A program made the position numbers and the translations under genes. A stretch of DNA of 46,526 nt, taken from assembly GCA_029237685.1 (NCBI GenBank), contig JAQZBV010000038.1:1-46526 (forward strand). The letters run 5' to 3'. A model generated the notes under the pieces. It was not told the DNA's origin and did not search any database. It saw only the letters and a list, made by a program, of their open reading frames with translations. Origin of the DNA: Cytophagaceae bacterium (GTDB lineage Bacteria > Bacteroidota > Bacteroidia > Cytophagales > Cytophagaceae). This document shows positions 34,025 through 41,894 of this stretch, piece by piece; positions within the stretch are counted from its first letter, which is position 1, and the number at the start of each line of letters is the position of its first letter.

Positions 34025-34465
34025 ATGAGTGCGAGAGAAGCCTTTTCAGAGGCAGAACAACTGTCGATTATACAAGCCATAAAGGAAGCGGAGAAGGATA
34101 CCTCTGGTGAAATCCGTGTGCACCTGGACAAAACCTGTTCCGGCGATCCCTATAAGAAAGCCATAAAAGTTTTTGAAAATCTTAACATGCATAAAACAGC
34201 ACAACACAATGGGGTGCTGTTTTATTTGTCTATAGAGGATCATAAATTGGCGATTATAGGAGACAAGGGAATTAACGAGAAAGTGCCGGCAGACTTCTGG
34301 AATATAATTCTGACGGACATGATACAATTATTTAAACAAGGTAAAATGGCTGAAGGGCTGGTTGACGGCATCGCCAAAGCCGGACGACAGCTGTCGGCCT
34401 TTTTCCCTTACCACAAAGATGATCATGACGAATTGTCCAATGACATTTCATTCGATAGCAAATAA
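34025..34465 (+). CDS. TPM-domain protein without signal peptide
   Basis: A 146-residue TPM (Psb32/TLP18.3) domain protein: ADEAEKD-type helix then GEIRVHLDKTC, THNGVLFYLSIEDHKLAIIGDKGI-like core (given as HNGVLFYLSIEDHK and LAIIGDKGINEKV), and the conserved final helices. It lacks a signal peptide and membrane segment, so it is predicted to stay in the cytoplasm or bind the membrane peripherally, unlike its neighbour. Its 3' end overlaps the start of the next TPM gene by 26 bp. Confidence 0.88.
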   Translation: MSAREAFSEAEQLSIIQAIKEAEKDTSGEIRVHLDKTCSGDPYKKAIKVFENLNMHKTAQHNGVLFYLSIEDHKLAIIGDKGINEKVPADFWNIILTDMIQLFKQGKMAEGLVDGIAKAGRQLSAFFPYHKDDHDELSNDISFDSK

Positions 34466-35225
34466 ATTCCTGACCTTGCTTTTTTTCTGTTTCGCAGGAA
34501 CGGCAGCGTATGCAGACGAGTCGAAGGATTTCCCTGAAAAATCTTCTGTGCTGGTGAATGACTATGCTCATTTTCTGAAGCCGGAAGAAACGAATAGGTT
34601 GGAACGAAAACTTGTCGCTTATAATGACAGTACCTCTACGCAGATTGTCATTGTTACCATGACAAGCATCGGTGAGTATGCTGCTTCAGATTATGCACAG
34701 CAGTTGGGGCAGAGATGGGGCATAGGACAAAAAGGCAAAGACAATGGCTTACTTATCCTGGTGGTAAAAGAACCGCATGACTTTTTTATAGCTACAGGAT
34801 ATGGCATGGAAGGCAACCTGCCGGATGGTAAGCTGAAGCGATTATTTGAAGAGATCGTCAAACCGAATTTTAAACAGGGTAATTACTACGGTGGTTTAGA
34901 TCAGGTGACAGATGCGATCATTCAGATCATGTCGGGAACCTACCAGGAAGATCACAAAGGAGGGAAAGCTTCAGGCAACAAAGCCATCTTTATATTTATT
35001 GTATTGATTATTTTGATCGCTGTTTTTAGTTCTATCGCTAAACGCGGCGGGGGTAATGGTGGAAGCAGCGGTGGTGGCGGATTTCTGGCCGGTATGCTGT
35101 TAGGAAGTTTAGCTTCAGGAGGTTTTTCTTCCAGAGGGGGTTACAGTGGCGGCAGCAGCAGCGGAGGATTTGGTGGTTTTGGAGGAGGAAGCTTTGGTGG
35201 TGGCGGAGCCGGTGGAAGCTGGTAG
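34440..35225 (+). CDS. TPM-domain membrane protein with Gly/Ser-rich tail (YgcG family)
   Basis: I chose the ATG at 34440 (MTFHSIANKFLTLLFFCFAG, a signal peptide). A start at 34425 is also possible; one at 34362 would lie deep in the previous gene. The 261-residue product has a periplasmic TPM domain (VLVNDYAHFLKPEETNRLER, GIGQKGKDNGLLILVV, GMEGNLPDGK), a transmembrane helix (AIFIFIVLIILIAVFSSIA), and a C-terminal Gly/Ser-rich tail ending GGGGAGGSW, the standard YgcG layout. Function of the family is unsettled. Confidence 0.9.
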   Translation: MTFHSIANKFLTLLFFCFAGTAAYADESKDFPEKSSVLVNDYAHFLKPEETNRLERKLVAYNDSTSTQIVIVTMTSIGEYAASDYAQQLGQRWGIGQKGKDNGLLILVVKEPHDFFIATGYGMEGNLPDGKLKRLFEEIVKPNFKQGNYYGGLDQVTDAIIQIMSGTYQEDHKGGKASGNKAIFIFIVLIILIAVFSSIAKRGGGNGGSSGGGGFLAGMLLGSLASGGFSSRGGYSGGSSSGGFGGFGGGSFGGGGAGGSW

Positions 35226-35243
35226 TTAAAATCATAGGATTGC

Positions 35244-35939
35244 ATGAATATAGAAGATTCCAATTTCATTTTACTCAGGCAGCACCGCTTGTTCAGACAG
35301 CTCACTTATAAAGAGTGCAGCGAACTGAACATCGTGTCGGGCTTTATGAATAAAAAGAAAAACGAGTTTATTTATTTGAATAGCTTAAGAAATGACCGGC
35401 TTTATTTTTTAAAGAAAGGGTACATTAAGATTGGCTCTTACGATAAAGAAGGAAACGAAAAGATAAAGGAAGTGTTGAGTCAGGGAGACATCTTCGGGCA
35501 GCTCACACTGGAGGGTGATACAGGAGAACAGGAATTTGCCCAGGTGATTAAATCGGAAGCACAGATCTGTAGTTTTACCGTTGAAGATTTTGAGCGAATT
35601 TTGATGAAACGCCCTGACCTGGCGATTTCATTTACAAAATTGGTGGGACTAAAAATCAAAGGTCTTCAATCGCGTATCACCAGCATTATGTATAAAGATG
35701 TCAAAGCCCGCTTGGTTGATTTTTTTATATACCTGGCGCATAAAGAGCGAAAAGAAACAGCGGACGAATTGGTTTTTAAAAATTACCTGACACATGCAGA
35801 AGTGGCATCTTTAGTGGGTTGTACGAGACAAACTGCGACGACATTCATCAATAAACTGGAAGAAGAAGGCTTGGTGGAATTCACCCGTCACCACATTCGC
35901 ATCCCAAGCATCAGCAAGTTACAGTCCATGGCGAATTAG
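35244..35939 (+). CDS. Crp/Fnr-family transcriptional regulator
   Basis: The 231-residue regulator has an N-terminal cyclic-nucleotide-binding-like beta-roll (about 15-125; LRNDRLYFLKKGYIKIGSYD, LSQGDIFGQLTLEGD), a dimer helix, and a winged HTH at about 165-215 (YLTHAEVASLVGCTRQTATTFINKLEEEGLVEF, split here by domain). There is no N-terminal Cys cluster of the FNR type, so it is not an obvious oxygen sensor. Ligand unknown. The gene follows the TPM gene by 18 bp and ends in a small terminator at 36015; it may control the DoxX-YceI operon downstream (inference). Confidence 0.92.
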   Translation: MNIEDSNFILLRQHRLFRQLTYKECSELNIVSGFMNKKKNEFIYLNSLRNDRLYFLKKGYIKIGSYDKEGNEKIKEVLSQGDIFGQLTLEGDTGEQEFAQVIKSEAQICSFTVEDFERILMKRPDLAISFTKLVGLKIKGLQSRITSIMYKDVKARLVDFFIYLAHKERKETADELVFKNYLTHAEVASLVGCTRQTATTFINKLEEEGLVEFTRHHIRIPSISKLQSMAN

Positions 35940-36014
35940 CATACCGCAGCCTGTTTTGAAATGCTGATTCTTCAAAAGATTGTTTTAAGACATTGGAATT
36001 AATGTCGCTGTTTT

Positions 36015-36033
36015 GTCGGTTGGCCGACTTTTT
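36015..36033 (+). terminator. Short Rho-independent terminator
   Basis: The stem GTCGG/CCGAC with loop TTGG is directly followed by TTTTT. It lies 75 bp after the Crp/Fnr stop codon. Confidence 0.65.
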
Positions 36034-36050
36034 AACGATTTTCGATGCAT

Positions 36051-36058
36051 TACATTTG
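36051..36058 (+). promoter_or_regulatory. Candidate -7 box (TACATTTG) for the DoxX-YceI operon
   Basis: It matches TAnnTTTG and lies 12 bp before the ATG at 36071, giving an almost leaderless transcript. The -33 region is weak. Confidence 0.4.
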
Positions 36059-36070
36059 TTAAGTCTTTAA

Positions 36071-36481
36071 ATGAATGTCATGAGAATTGTCGTTTTCTTG
36101 GTTAAGCTTTTGATCACTGCCATTGTCGGTCAAACCTTATTCTTCAAATTTACGGGAGCTGTGGAATCCATCTACATATTTAGTATACTGGGTGTGGAAC
36201 CTTGGGGAAGACTCGGACTCGGCTCTCTTGAATTGCTATCCATTGTTTTATTATGGATTCCTAAAACGGCACTTTATGCTTTGATTCTTATCTTAGGGAT
36301 GATGTCAGGTGCCATGGCCAGTCACTTGTTCATTCTTGGTATAGAAATTATGGGAGATCAGGGAGAACTATTCATTCTCGGTGTTGTTACCTGGTTGTCT
36401 GCAGCCCTGCTGTTATTTATAAAGAGAGAAGAAATAAAAATACTGGGTATGAAGTTTCTTGTGAGGAAGCATGCCGCTTAA
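36071..36481 (+). CDS. DoxX-like integral membrane protein
   Basis: The 136-residue protein has four membrane helices (about 4-24, 41-62, 67-89, 100-120). LFFKFTGA near the first helix and ELLSIVLLWIP in the second are typical of DoxX/DoxD-like small membrane proteins. Start MNVM at 36071; the ATG at 36080 is an alternative. It heads the YceI operon, 22 bp before yceI. DoxX-like proteins are often linked with oxidative stress or quinone-associated complexes, but role here is unknown. Confidence 0.82.
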   Translation: MNVMRIVVFLVKLLITAIVGQTLFFKFTGAVESIYIFSILGVEPWGRLGLGSLELLSIVLLWIPKTALYALILILGMMSGAMASHLFILGIEIMGDQGELFILGVVTWLSAALLLFIKREEIKILGMKFLVRKHAA

Positions 36482-36503
36482 CCCTATTCACTAAAGGTAT
36501 AAG

Positions 36504-37043
36504 ATGAAAACAGTGATTTATACATTGACCCTTTTGATGGTCCTCGCATGCACGGCGTTTGCTCAGGTGACGCCGCGACCGATTGACTATGCAGCTTCGG
36601 GCATCACCTTTAAGATTAAAAACGCCGGACTAAATGTGGACGGAGGATTTAAAGACTATGCAGCGACAGTAGCAGTCGACACAAAAAATCTGGCAGGTTC
36701 GCATATCGAGTGTAAAATTAGAACAAAATCCATCAGTACCGGCATCAATGGCAGAGACAATCATTTGCGCAAGGATGATTTTTTTCATATAGACAAATAC
36801 CCTGAGATCAATTTCAAATCCACAGCTATCAAATCACAAGGCACAGGCTATGTTGTGGTGGGGAAGCTGACCATTAAAGACGTAACAAAAGAAGTTTCCA
36901 TACCTGTCTCTATTACAAAAACGGGGACGGGAGAAGTGCATGAAGGAACACTTACCATTAATCGGTTGGATTTTCATGTAGGAGAAGACAGTTGGGTCAT
37001 GTCCGACAACGTAATGATTACTATTAAAATAACCACCAAATGA
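36504..37043 (+). CDS. YceI-family lipid-binding periplasmic protein
   Basis: The 179-residue protein has signal peptide MKTVIYTLTLLMVLACTAFAQ and a single YceI domain: VDTKNLAGSHIECKIRTKSI, NGRDNHLRKDDFFHIDKYPEI, IKSQGTGYVVVGKLTIKDVTKEV. YceI domains form an extended lipocalin-like barrel that binds isoprenoid-type lipids. The stop overlaps the next ATG (ATGA). Confidence 0.92.
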   Translation: MKTVIYTLTLLMVLACTAFAQVTPRPIDYAASGITFKIKNAGLNVDGGFKDYAATVAVDTKNLAGSHIECKIRTKSISTGINGRDNHLRKDDFFHIDKYPEINFKSTAIKSQGTGYVVVGKLTIKDVTKEVSIPVSITKTGTGEVHEGTLTINRLDFHVGEDSWVMSDNVMITIKITTK

Positions 37044-37552
37044 GCATCAACATTAAATCCGTGGCCTCAGGTACACTGAGTCAACTGGCTGATTTTATAA
37101 CGGTCATAGATAATCAGCACTATATCGCTACCTCTGATTTGTTGCTGGGATCATCCATCGGTCAGCATGTGAGGCACATTCTTGAATTTTATAACTGCCT
37201 AAAAGAGGGCTATGCGATACAAAAGGTGAATTATGATTTGCGTAAACGTGATCTTGCTGTAGAGCAGGACAAAATGGTTGCCTTGTTGTTGATTGCTGAT
37301 CTCATCCAATGGATGCAAACTGCCGAGCCTGTGGCACTGATGCTGGAAGGGTCTTATGAAGCAGAGGAGAATCAAGTTTTCTCGATCCTGTCTCACCTCG
37401 AGCGCGAGCTGGTGTACAATATTGAACATACCATACACCACATGGCGATCATTAAAATCGCAGCGGTCAATTTACACCACTATGAATTGCCTGCCGATTT
37501 TGGTGTTGCTTCTTCCACCCTTAAGCACCGCACGCAATATGTGTACAGTTAG
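37040..37552 (+). CDS. DinB-like four-helix protein
   Basis: The 170-residue helical protein has His residues arranged as in the DinB/YfiT metal-binding superfamily: QHVRHILEFYNCLKEG near 44 and EHTIHHMAIIKIAAV near 131. Start ATGA overlaps yceI. Some members are metal-dependent thiol transferases or hydrolases; here it is a prediction from motif position only. Confidence 0.75.
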   Translation: MSINIKSVASGTLSQLADFITVIDNQHYIATSDLLLGSSIGQHVRHILEFYNCLKEGYAIQKVNYDLRKRDLAVEQDKMVALLLIADLIQWMQTAEPVALMLEGSYEAEENQVFSILSHLERELVYNIEHTIHHMAIIKIAAVNLHHYELPADFGVASSTLKHRTQYVYS

Positions 37553-38264
37553 TTATGTGCCTTTGGAGAGGGGATTCATTTTAACTTCCAACAGAGATGA
37601 ATTGGCCGGTAGACCCGCTTCTTTACCCCCCGATTTTTATGAGATGTCCCAAGGCTTTTCTTTGTATTACCCTAAAGACCCTGCGGGCAAAGGTTCCTGG
37701 ATTGCCGCTTCGGAAGATGAACGGATAGTGTGTTTGTTGAATGGAGCTTTTCGTCCGCACCCACATCTGCCGCCTTACGATAGAAGCCGGGGATTAGTAG
37801 CATTGGAAGCTTTTCAATACGAGACCGCGTTTGAGTTTTATCAAAAAGTAAACCTGAAAGACGTGGAGCCTTTTACCATGGTCATGGTATGGGCTGGCTT
37901 GTTGTTTGAATTTCGATGGAACGGCAAAGAGAAACATTTTATTTCTTTGCCCAATCAGCCGCACTTATGGGCATCTGCTACGTTGTACAAAGAGGAAATT
38001 ATAACGTTAAAAAGAAACTGGTTAAACGAATATTTGGAGACCAATCAACAGCCTTCGCAGGCAGACATGGTAAATTTTCATGAGTACGGAGGAATTCCTG
38101 ATCTGACGAATGGCATGCGCATCAGCCGATCCAATGGATTACAGACACTAAGCATTACTTCCTTCCAAGTGAGCAAGCATGAAGTGTCGGTTTTGCAAAA
38201 TACTTTTACTTCAGATGTATTTGAAGATTCCTGGAGGACGCAACTGGCAGATGAATACTTTTAA
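37539..38264 (+). CDS. NRDE-family protein (TANGO2-like Ntn hydrolase fold)
   Basis: The start at 37539 gives MCTVSYVPLERGFILTSNRDE, with Cys2 as potential Ntn nucleophile and the name-giving N18-R19-D20-E21. It overlaps the DinB-like stop by 14 bp. An upstream in-frame start at 37356 lies inside that gene and is rejected. The 241-residue protein also has GSWIAASEDERIVCLLNG, typical of TANGO2/NRDE proteins. Their biochemical function is unsettled (heme or acyl chemistry has been suggested for the eukaryotic relative). It is translationally coupled to the ATP-grasp gene. Confidence 0.88.
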   Translation: MCTVSYVPLERGFILTSNRDELAGRPASLPPDFYEMSQGFSLYYPKDPAGKGSWIAASEDERIVCLLNGAFRPHPHLPPYDRSRGLVALEAFQYETAFEFYQKVNLKDVEPFTMVMVWAGLLFEFRWNGKEKHFISLPNQPHLWASATLYKEEIITLKRNWLNEYLETNQQPSQADMVNFHEYGGIPDLTNGMRISRSNGLQTLSITSFQVSKHEVSVLQNTFTSDVFEDSWRTQLADEYF

Positions 38265-39309
38265 GACGAATCATGCTTTGCGATTGTGGTGGCACAAGAT
38301 TACGCATTGGGAATATTGGCCCATGGAAGTGGTTTATTTCCCCGCCTTTTTTTATTGGCTGTATTTGGGTATTCGTGCACGTTCGCTTTTCTTTTTCAGT
38401 GCATCTAACCCTGGCATAGAAACCGGCGGCATGTTGGGAGAAGTGAAATTTGATATTCTAAAAAAAATACCGGAAGCCTACCGTACACCTACTTTGTTCT
38501 TTGCTTATCCTTTTGAGCCCTCACAGGTGTTGCATCAAGTGGAACAAGCGAACTGGCACTATCCCTTTATTTTCAAACCGGACATCGGCGAGCGCGGCAA
38601 CCGGGTAGAGAAAATTGAAAATCGACAACAAGCGATAGATTATTTATCTGCCTGCGAATACGACATACTCATCCAGCCTTTCATTACGTACCCCATAGAG
38701 CTGGGTATTTTTTACTACCGTTATCCTTCGCAGGAAAGAGGACAGGTGATTTCTGTCGTAGCAAAAGATTTTTTAAAAGTAAAAGGTGACGGAATCAAAA
38801 CATTAGAGCAACTCATAGATCAGAATCCAAGAGCGGCTTTACAAGCGGATCGGTTAAGGAAAAAATATGCGGCGCGGTGGAAGGAAATCATTTGTAAAAA
38901 TGAAGAATGGCTGCTTGAGCCTATCGGTAATCATTGCAGAGGAACCTCTTTTAGAAATGCCAATGGCATCATAGACGAACAATTGATCACGGTGTTCGAT
39001 ACGATTTCTAAACAAATAGAAGGCTTCTATTTTGGTCGCTTTGACCTGAAGTGCCGGTCCATTAAGGAGTTGATGAAAGGGGAAGGAATCAGCATCATGG
39101 AGTTAAATGGCGCAGGTTCAGAACAAGGTCATATATATCATCCTGGATTTTCTTTTTTTACAGCGGTAAAAACTATATTGCAACAGTGGCGCATATTGTT
39201 TGAGATCAGTGTAGAGAATCATAGGAAAGGTATTCCTTACATGACATTCAATGAAACGAGGGCTTACCTTCGCAAAAGCAAACAACTGCGTCTGAAATAC
39301 AGCGCATAG
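38251..39309 (+). CDS. ATP-grasp ligase (D-Ala-D-Ala ligase-like)
   Basis: The start at 38251 overlaps the NRDE gene by 14 bp; the longer frame from 38179 is rejected. The N-terminal 60 residues (HWEYWPMEVVYFPAFFYWLY) are hydrophobic and resemble the membrane-near start of this subgroup. NPGIETGGMLGEVKFDILKK precedes an ATP-grasp core with FIFKPDIGERGNRVEKI, ELGIFYYRYP and SVVAKDFLKVKGDG, and the metal-binding region GFYFGRFDLKCRS...SIMELNGAGSE. ATP-grasp enzymes form amide bonds from a carboxylate and an amine. Substrates are unknown. LysE follows immediately (stop TAG then ATG). Confidence 0.85.
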   Translation: MNTFKTNHALRLWWHKITHWEYWPMEVVYFPAFFYWLYLGIRARSLFFFSASNPGIETGGMLGEVKFDILKKIPEAYRTPTLFFAYPFEPSQVLHQVEQANWHYPFIFKPDIGERGNRVEKIENRQQAIDYLSACEYDILIQPFITYPIELGIFYYRYPSQERGQVISVVAKDFLKVKGDGIKTLEQLIDQNPRAALQADRLRKKYAARWKEIICKNEEWLLEPIGNHCRGTSFRNANGIIDEQLITVFDTISKQIEGFYFGRFDLKCRSIKELMKGEGISIMELNGAGSEQGHIYHPGFSFFTAVKTILQQWRILFEISVENHRKGIPYMTFNETRAYLRKSKQLRLKYSA

Positions 39310-39975
39310 ATGGAGTTTCTGATTGGTTTAGTACTAGTTTTCGCATTAGGGTTTGGGATCAGTTTTGCAGGATCCATTCCTCCTGCCGGAGTCAACCTCA
39401 CGGCAATTCGTATATCCATGGAGCAGGGCAAACCGCAAGCTTTGTGGTTTTCTTTCGGAGCCATCATCGTTGAGGCTATCTTGTGTTTTGCAGCGCTTCG
39501 TTTTGCCTCTTTCATTGCTTCACATCAGGCGATTGATTTCTGGATCAAGTGGCTTGCCGTACCGGTATTTTTAATCATGGGCATTGCCGAACTGCGTGCA
39601 TCGAAAGCAGCGCCGGTTGAAGTAGAAGTAAAAACGATCAAGAAAAATCATTGGTGGAAGACCAACTTTACCTATGGTATGTTTGTATGTGGCATCAATC
39701 CTTTACAGATCCCTTTCTGGTTGGTATGGGGAACATTTTTTTATGCCAAAGGTTGGCTGCCTTATGACTTGGTGTCTACCTTGGTATTTGTCGTTGGGTC
39801 AGTTTGTGGAACGTATCTGCTCTTGTACCTCTTCGTCGTGTATGCGGCTAAAGTATTGTCACGCATCCTCACAGGCAACTTATCCGGGAAGCGTTTGATC
39901 GGGTACGTTTTTTTAGGATTGGGTCTGTTGCAGTTAGGCCAAAACTTGTGGGATATAGTTACTCGTTCCCGATAA
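39310..39975 (+). CDS. LysE-type amino-acid exporter
   Basis: The 221-residue membrane protein has about six hydrophobic helices. The N-terminal FAGSIPPAGVNLTAIRISMEQG corresponds to the conserved SxPPGPxN-like start of LysE/RhtB carriers, and GINPLQIPFWLVWG to the second conserved loop. The gene begins on the base after the ATP-grasp stop codon, so they are coupled, suggesting export of a product or its amino-acid precursor (inference). Its 3' end overlaps the convergent GATase gene by 17 bp. Confidence 0.85.
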   Translation: MEFLIGLVLVFALGFGISFAGSIPPAGVNLTAIRISMEQGKPQALWFSFGAIIVEAILCFAALRFASFIASHQAIDFWIKWLAVPVFLIMGIAELRASKAAPVEVEVKTIKKNHWWKTNFTYGMFVCGINPLQIPFWLVWGTFFYAKGWLPYDLVSTLVFVVGSVCGTYLLLYLFVVYAAKVLSRILTGNLSGKRLIGYVFLGLGLLQLGQNLWDIVTRSR

Positions 39976-40651
39976 AATTACGGATGAGCTGCAGCGCTTG
40001 CTGATTACTGGTGGAAATCAGATCCGGGCGAATCATGGTCCCGGCAGTTTGCACATAAGGTCCTTCCTTTAAATCTTCTCGGCAATGATTAATCAAGGCA
40101 GTAATTCCTTCTTGTGTAATTTCTAAATGAAATTGCAAGGCCAATACCTGATTGTTCCATAGAAAGCCTTGGTTGACACAGGCCGCTGAACTACCGATAG
40201 AGATCGCTTGCTGAGGCAAGGTAAACGTTTCGCCATGCCAGTGAAACGGAATAATGGTGGTGTCGAAACCCTGAAAAGCATGGTGTGAGAGTGCTTCCTT
40301 GCTTAACTCCACATTGAACCAACCAATTTCAGCGACCGGATTCAGTGATACAGAAGCACCTAATACTTCCGCTATCAGCTGTGCACCGAGGCAGATACCG
40401 ATGACTTTTTTACCTTTATCTAAAGCCTTTCGAATGAGTTCTTTTTCGGCCAGCAGCCAACGGTGACGATCTTCATCGTGCACGCTCATAGGGCCGCCCA
40501 TGATGATGAGCACGTCAAACAAATCTACAAAAGGGAGTCTGATGTCTTCGTAAAGGCGAGTGGATGTCACTCTGTTGCCAGGTTTTACCACCCATTGTTC
40601 TAGGGCGCCTAAATCCTCAAAAGGAACATGTTGTAAAAAGTGAATATTCAT
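39959..40651 (-). CDS. Class I glutamine amidotransferase (GMP-synthase GATase-like)
   Basis: The 230-residue stand-alone GATase-I has nucleophile Cys87 in VIGICLGAQLIAEVLG and the His175/Glu177 catalytic partners in LALQFHLEIT. MGGPMSVHDE gives the oxyanion region. It lacks a synthetase domain, so it probably works on small gamma-glutamyl compounds or with an unlinked partner. It overlaps the LysE gene tail-to-tail by 17 bp, so both transcripts have antisense 3' ends. Confidence 0.92.
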   Translation of the reverse strand: MNIHFLQHVPFEDLGALEQWVVKPGNRVTSTRLYEDIRLPFVDLFDVLIIMGGPMSVHDEDRHRWLLAEKELIRKALDKGKKVIGICLGAQLIAEVLGASVSLNPVAEIGWFNVELSKEALSHHAFQGFDTTIIPFHWHGETFTLPQQAISIGSSAACVNQGFLWNNQVLALQFHLEITQEGITALINHCREDLKEGPYVQTAGTMIRPDLISTSNQQALQLIRNFIGNE

Positions 40652-40689
40652 TCTCTATGCTAAACGCTCAAATCTGATTTGTTGTGCCA

Positions 40690-40714
40690 CAAAAGTAGTT
40701 ATTTTTTACTTTTG
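40690..40714. promoter_or_regulatory. Back-to-back -7 boxes forming an inverted repeat
   Basis: CAAAAGTA (40690-40697; TACTTTTG on the minus strand) and TACTTTTG (40707-40714) are exact inverse copies with a 9-bp spacer. Each matches TAnnTTTG, one facing the GATase gene and one the LEA-2 lipoprotein. Good -33 boxes are missing, so this could also be an operator. Confidence 0.45.
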
Positions 40715-40829
40715 TTAAGCGAAGATTGGTAGATTACATTCTATTTTAACGGGAAAAACAATGGTGATCAGGGAATAAGAGCAATCGATGTTGTACCTGC
40801 CATCTCCTGATTGTTTGAACAAACGAGAC

Positions 40830-41258
40830 ATGAAAAAAATTCTTAGTGTAGTTATTTTACTCAGTGGTATTCTCACTTCCTGCATATCCTATACCGATGT
40901 GCAACTGAGAAATGTTGCTTTTCGCGACTTCAGTACCACTGATAATAAGATGAGAGCTACTTTCGATTTAGAGATCGATAATCCCAACGGATACCCGATT
41001 CGTCTTTCCAAACCAAAGTTTAGAGTGTTTGTAGGAGACCTGGAACTAAAGGATTGGAGCGTTCCTAAGAAAATTAAACTAAGAAAACGTGCCGTAGAAA
41101 CCTATCCTTTTTACGTAGAGATTTCTGCGATAGAAGGATTGAAAATTTTACCCCGCTTATTGACCGGACCCGAAATAAGAATCGAAGGCACGGTGAAGGC
41201 TGGGACTTTTATTTTTGGGAGAAGGATTCCGTTGGAGATAAAAGAGAGGCTTTATTAA
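40830..41258 (+). CDS. LEA-2 (WHy-like) domain lipoprotein
   Basis: The start at 40830 yields lipoprotein signal MKKILSVVILLSGILTSC (Cys18); the frame from 40788 would put 14 odd residues first. The 142-residue product has a single LEA type 2 beta-sandwich (VQLRNVAFRDFSTTDNKMRA, ATFDLEIDNPNGYPIRLSKP, GLKILPRLLTGPEIRIEGTV). Such proteins are linked to desiccation or envelope stress in other organisms. Single gene with candidate promoter at 40707. Confidence 0.82.
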   Translation: MKKILSVVILLSGILTSCISYTDVQLRNVAFRDFSTTDNKMRATFDLEIDNPNGYPIRLSKPKFRVFVGDLELKDWSVPKKIKLRKRAVETYPFYVEISAIEGLKILPRLLTGPEIRIEGTVKAGTFIFGRRIPLEIKERLY

Positions 41259-41319
41259 GAAAACTGAGAACAGAAAACTGAGAACAGAAATGATCATCAG
41301 TTTTCTGTTTTCAGTTCTC
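41259..41319. repeat. Heptamer array and imperfect palindrome filling a convergent gene gap
   Basis: From 41259 the words are GAAAACT, GAGAACA, GAAAACT, GAGAACA, GAAATGA; on the other strand from 41319 GAGAACT, GAAAACA, GAAAACT. Together they occupy the entire 64 bp between two convergent genes (stops at 41258 and 41323). Confidence 0.82.
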
Positions 41320-41322
41320 AGA

Positions 41323-41889
41323 TTACTGTATTGTTACGTCAAACTCCACTTCCACATCGGTCTCACCCAAGGCTTCATTTCCAGTGTCGCCTGTCGTAGG
41401 CTTCACGCCAGGTTGGTGTTTAAGCACCACTCTAAATGTACCGCTGCTTGCTGCGCCCGTCACGAGTTCTGTTTCTAATCCTACAGGAACATTGTTGTCG
41501 TCAAAATCTAAGTAATTAACGGTTAAATTAGTGCCTGCGGATGGATGAAAGAAAAACTGGTGTTCATCGTTTTCTTCTTCAATTTCTTCGCTGATATTCT
41601 CTACGGGATTTTTCGTTTCGTCGAGTAAGAGCAAGGTACAGGTGTATGTTTTGTTAGCGTCCAACGTGATGTCTTCTATGGTTGGGGCTTCTCCGCCCAC
41701 TCCGTCAGAATCTTTAAAGCTGAAGGTGTCTACCAAAACGCCGTTTTCTTTGATGATGAGACTGACCGTGGTGATTAACTCCTCTTCGTTTTGGTCTTGC
41801 GGTGTAGGTGCATCGTCATCGTTGCGTTTACAGCTTGATACCAGAAGGACAAAGGATAAAATAAGGCTGCTAAGAATAATTTTTTTCAT
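41323..41889 (-). CDS. Asp/Glu-rich lipoprotein encoded with a TonB receptor
   Basis: The start at 41889 gives lipoprotein signal MKKIILSSLILSFVLLVSSC (Cys20); a longer frame up to 42036 would overlap the receptor gene and is rejected. The 188-residue product has an acidic linker (KRNDDDAPTPQDQNEEEL) and then a beta-sandwich-like region. EISEEIEEENDEHQFFFHPS contains clustered acidic and His residues that could bind metal. It lies 5 bp downstream of the TonB receptor gene. Similar lipoproteins often accompany receptors of this type in Bacteroidota, but I know no proven function. Confidence 0.75.
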   Translation of the reverse strand: MKKIILSSLILSFVLLVSSCKRNDDDAPTPQDQNEEELITTVSLIIKENGVLVDTFSFKDSDGVGGEAPTIEDITLDANKTYTCTLLLLDETKNPVENISEEIEEENDEHQFFFHPSAGTNLTVNYLDFDDNNVPVGLETELVTGAASSGTFRVVLKHQPGVKPTTGDTGNEALGETDVEVEFDVTIQ

Positions 41890-41894
41890 AAAGA

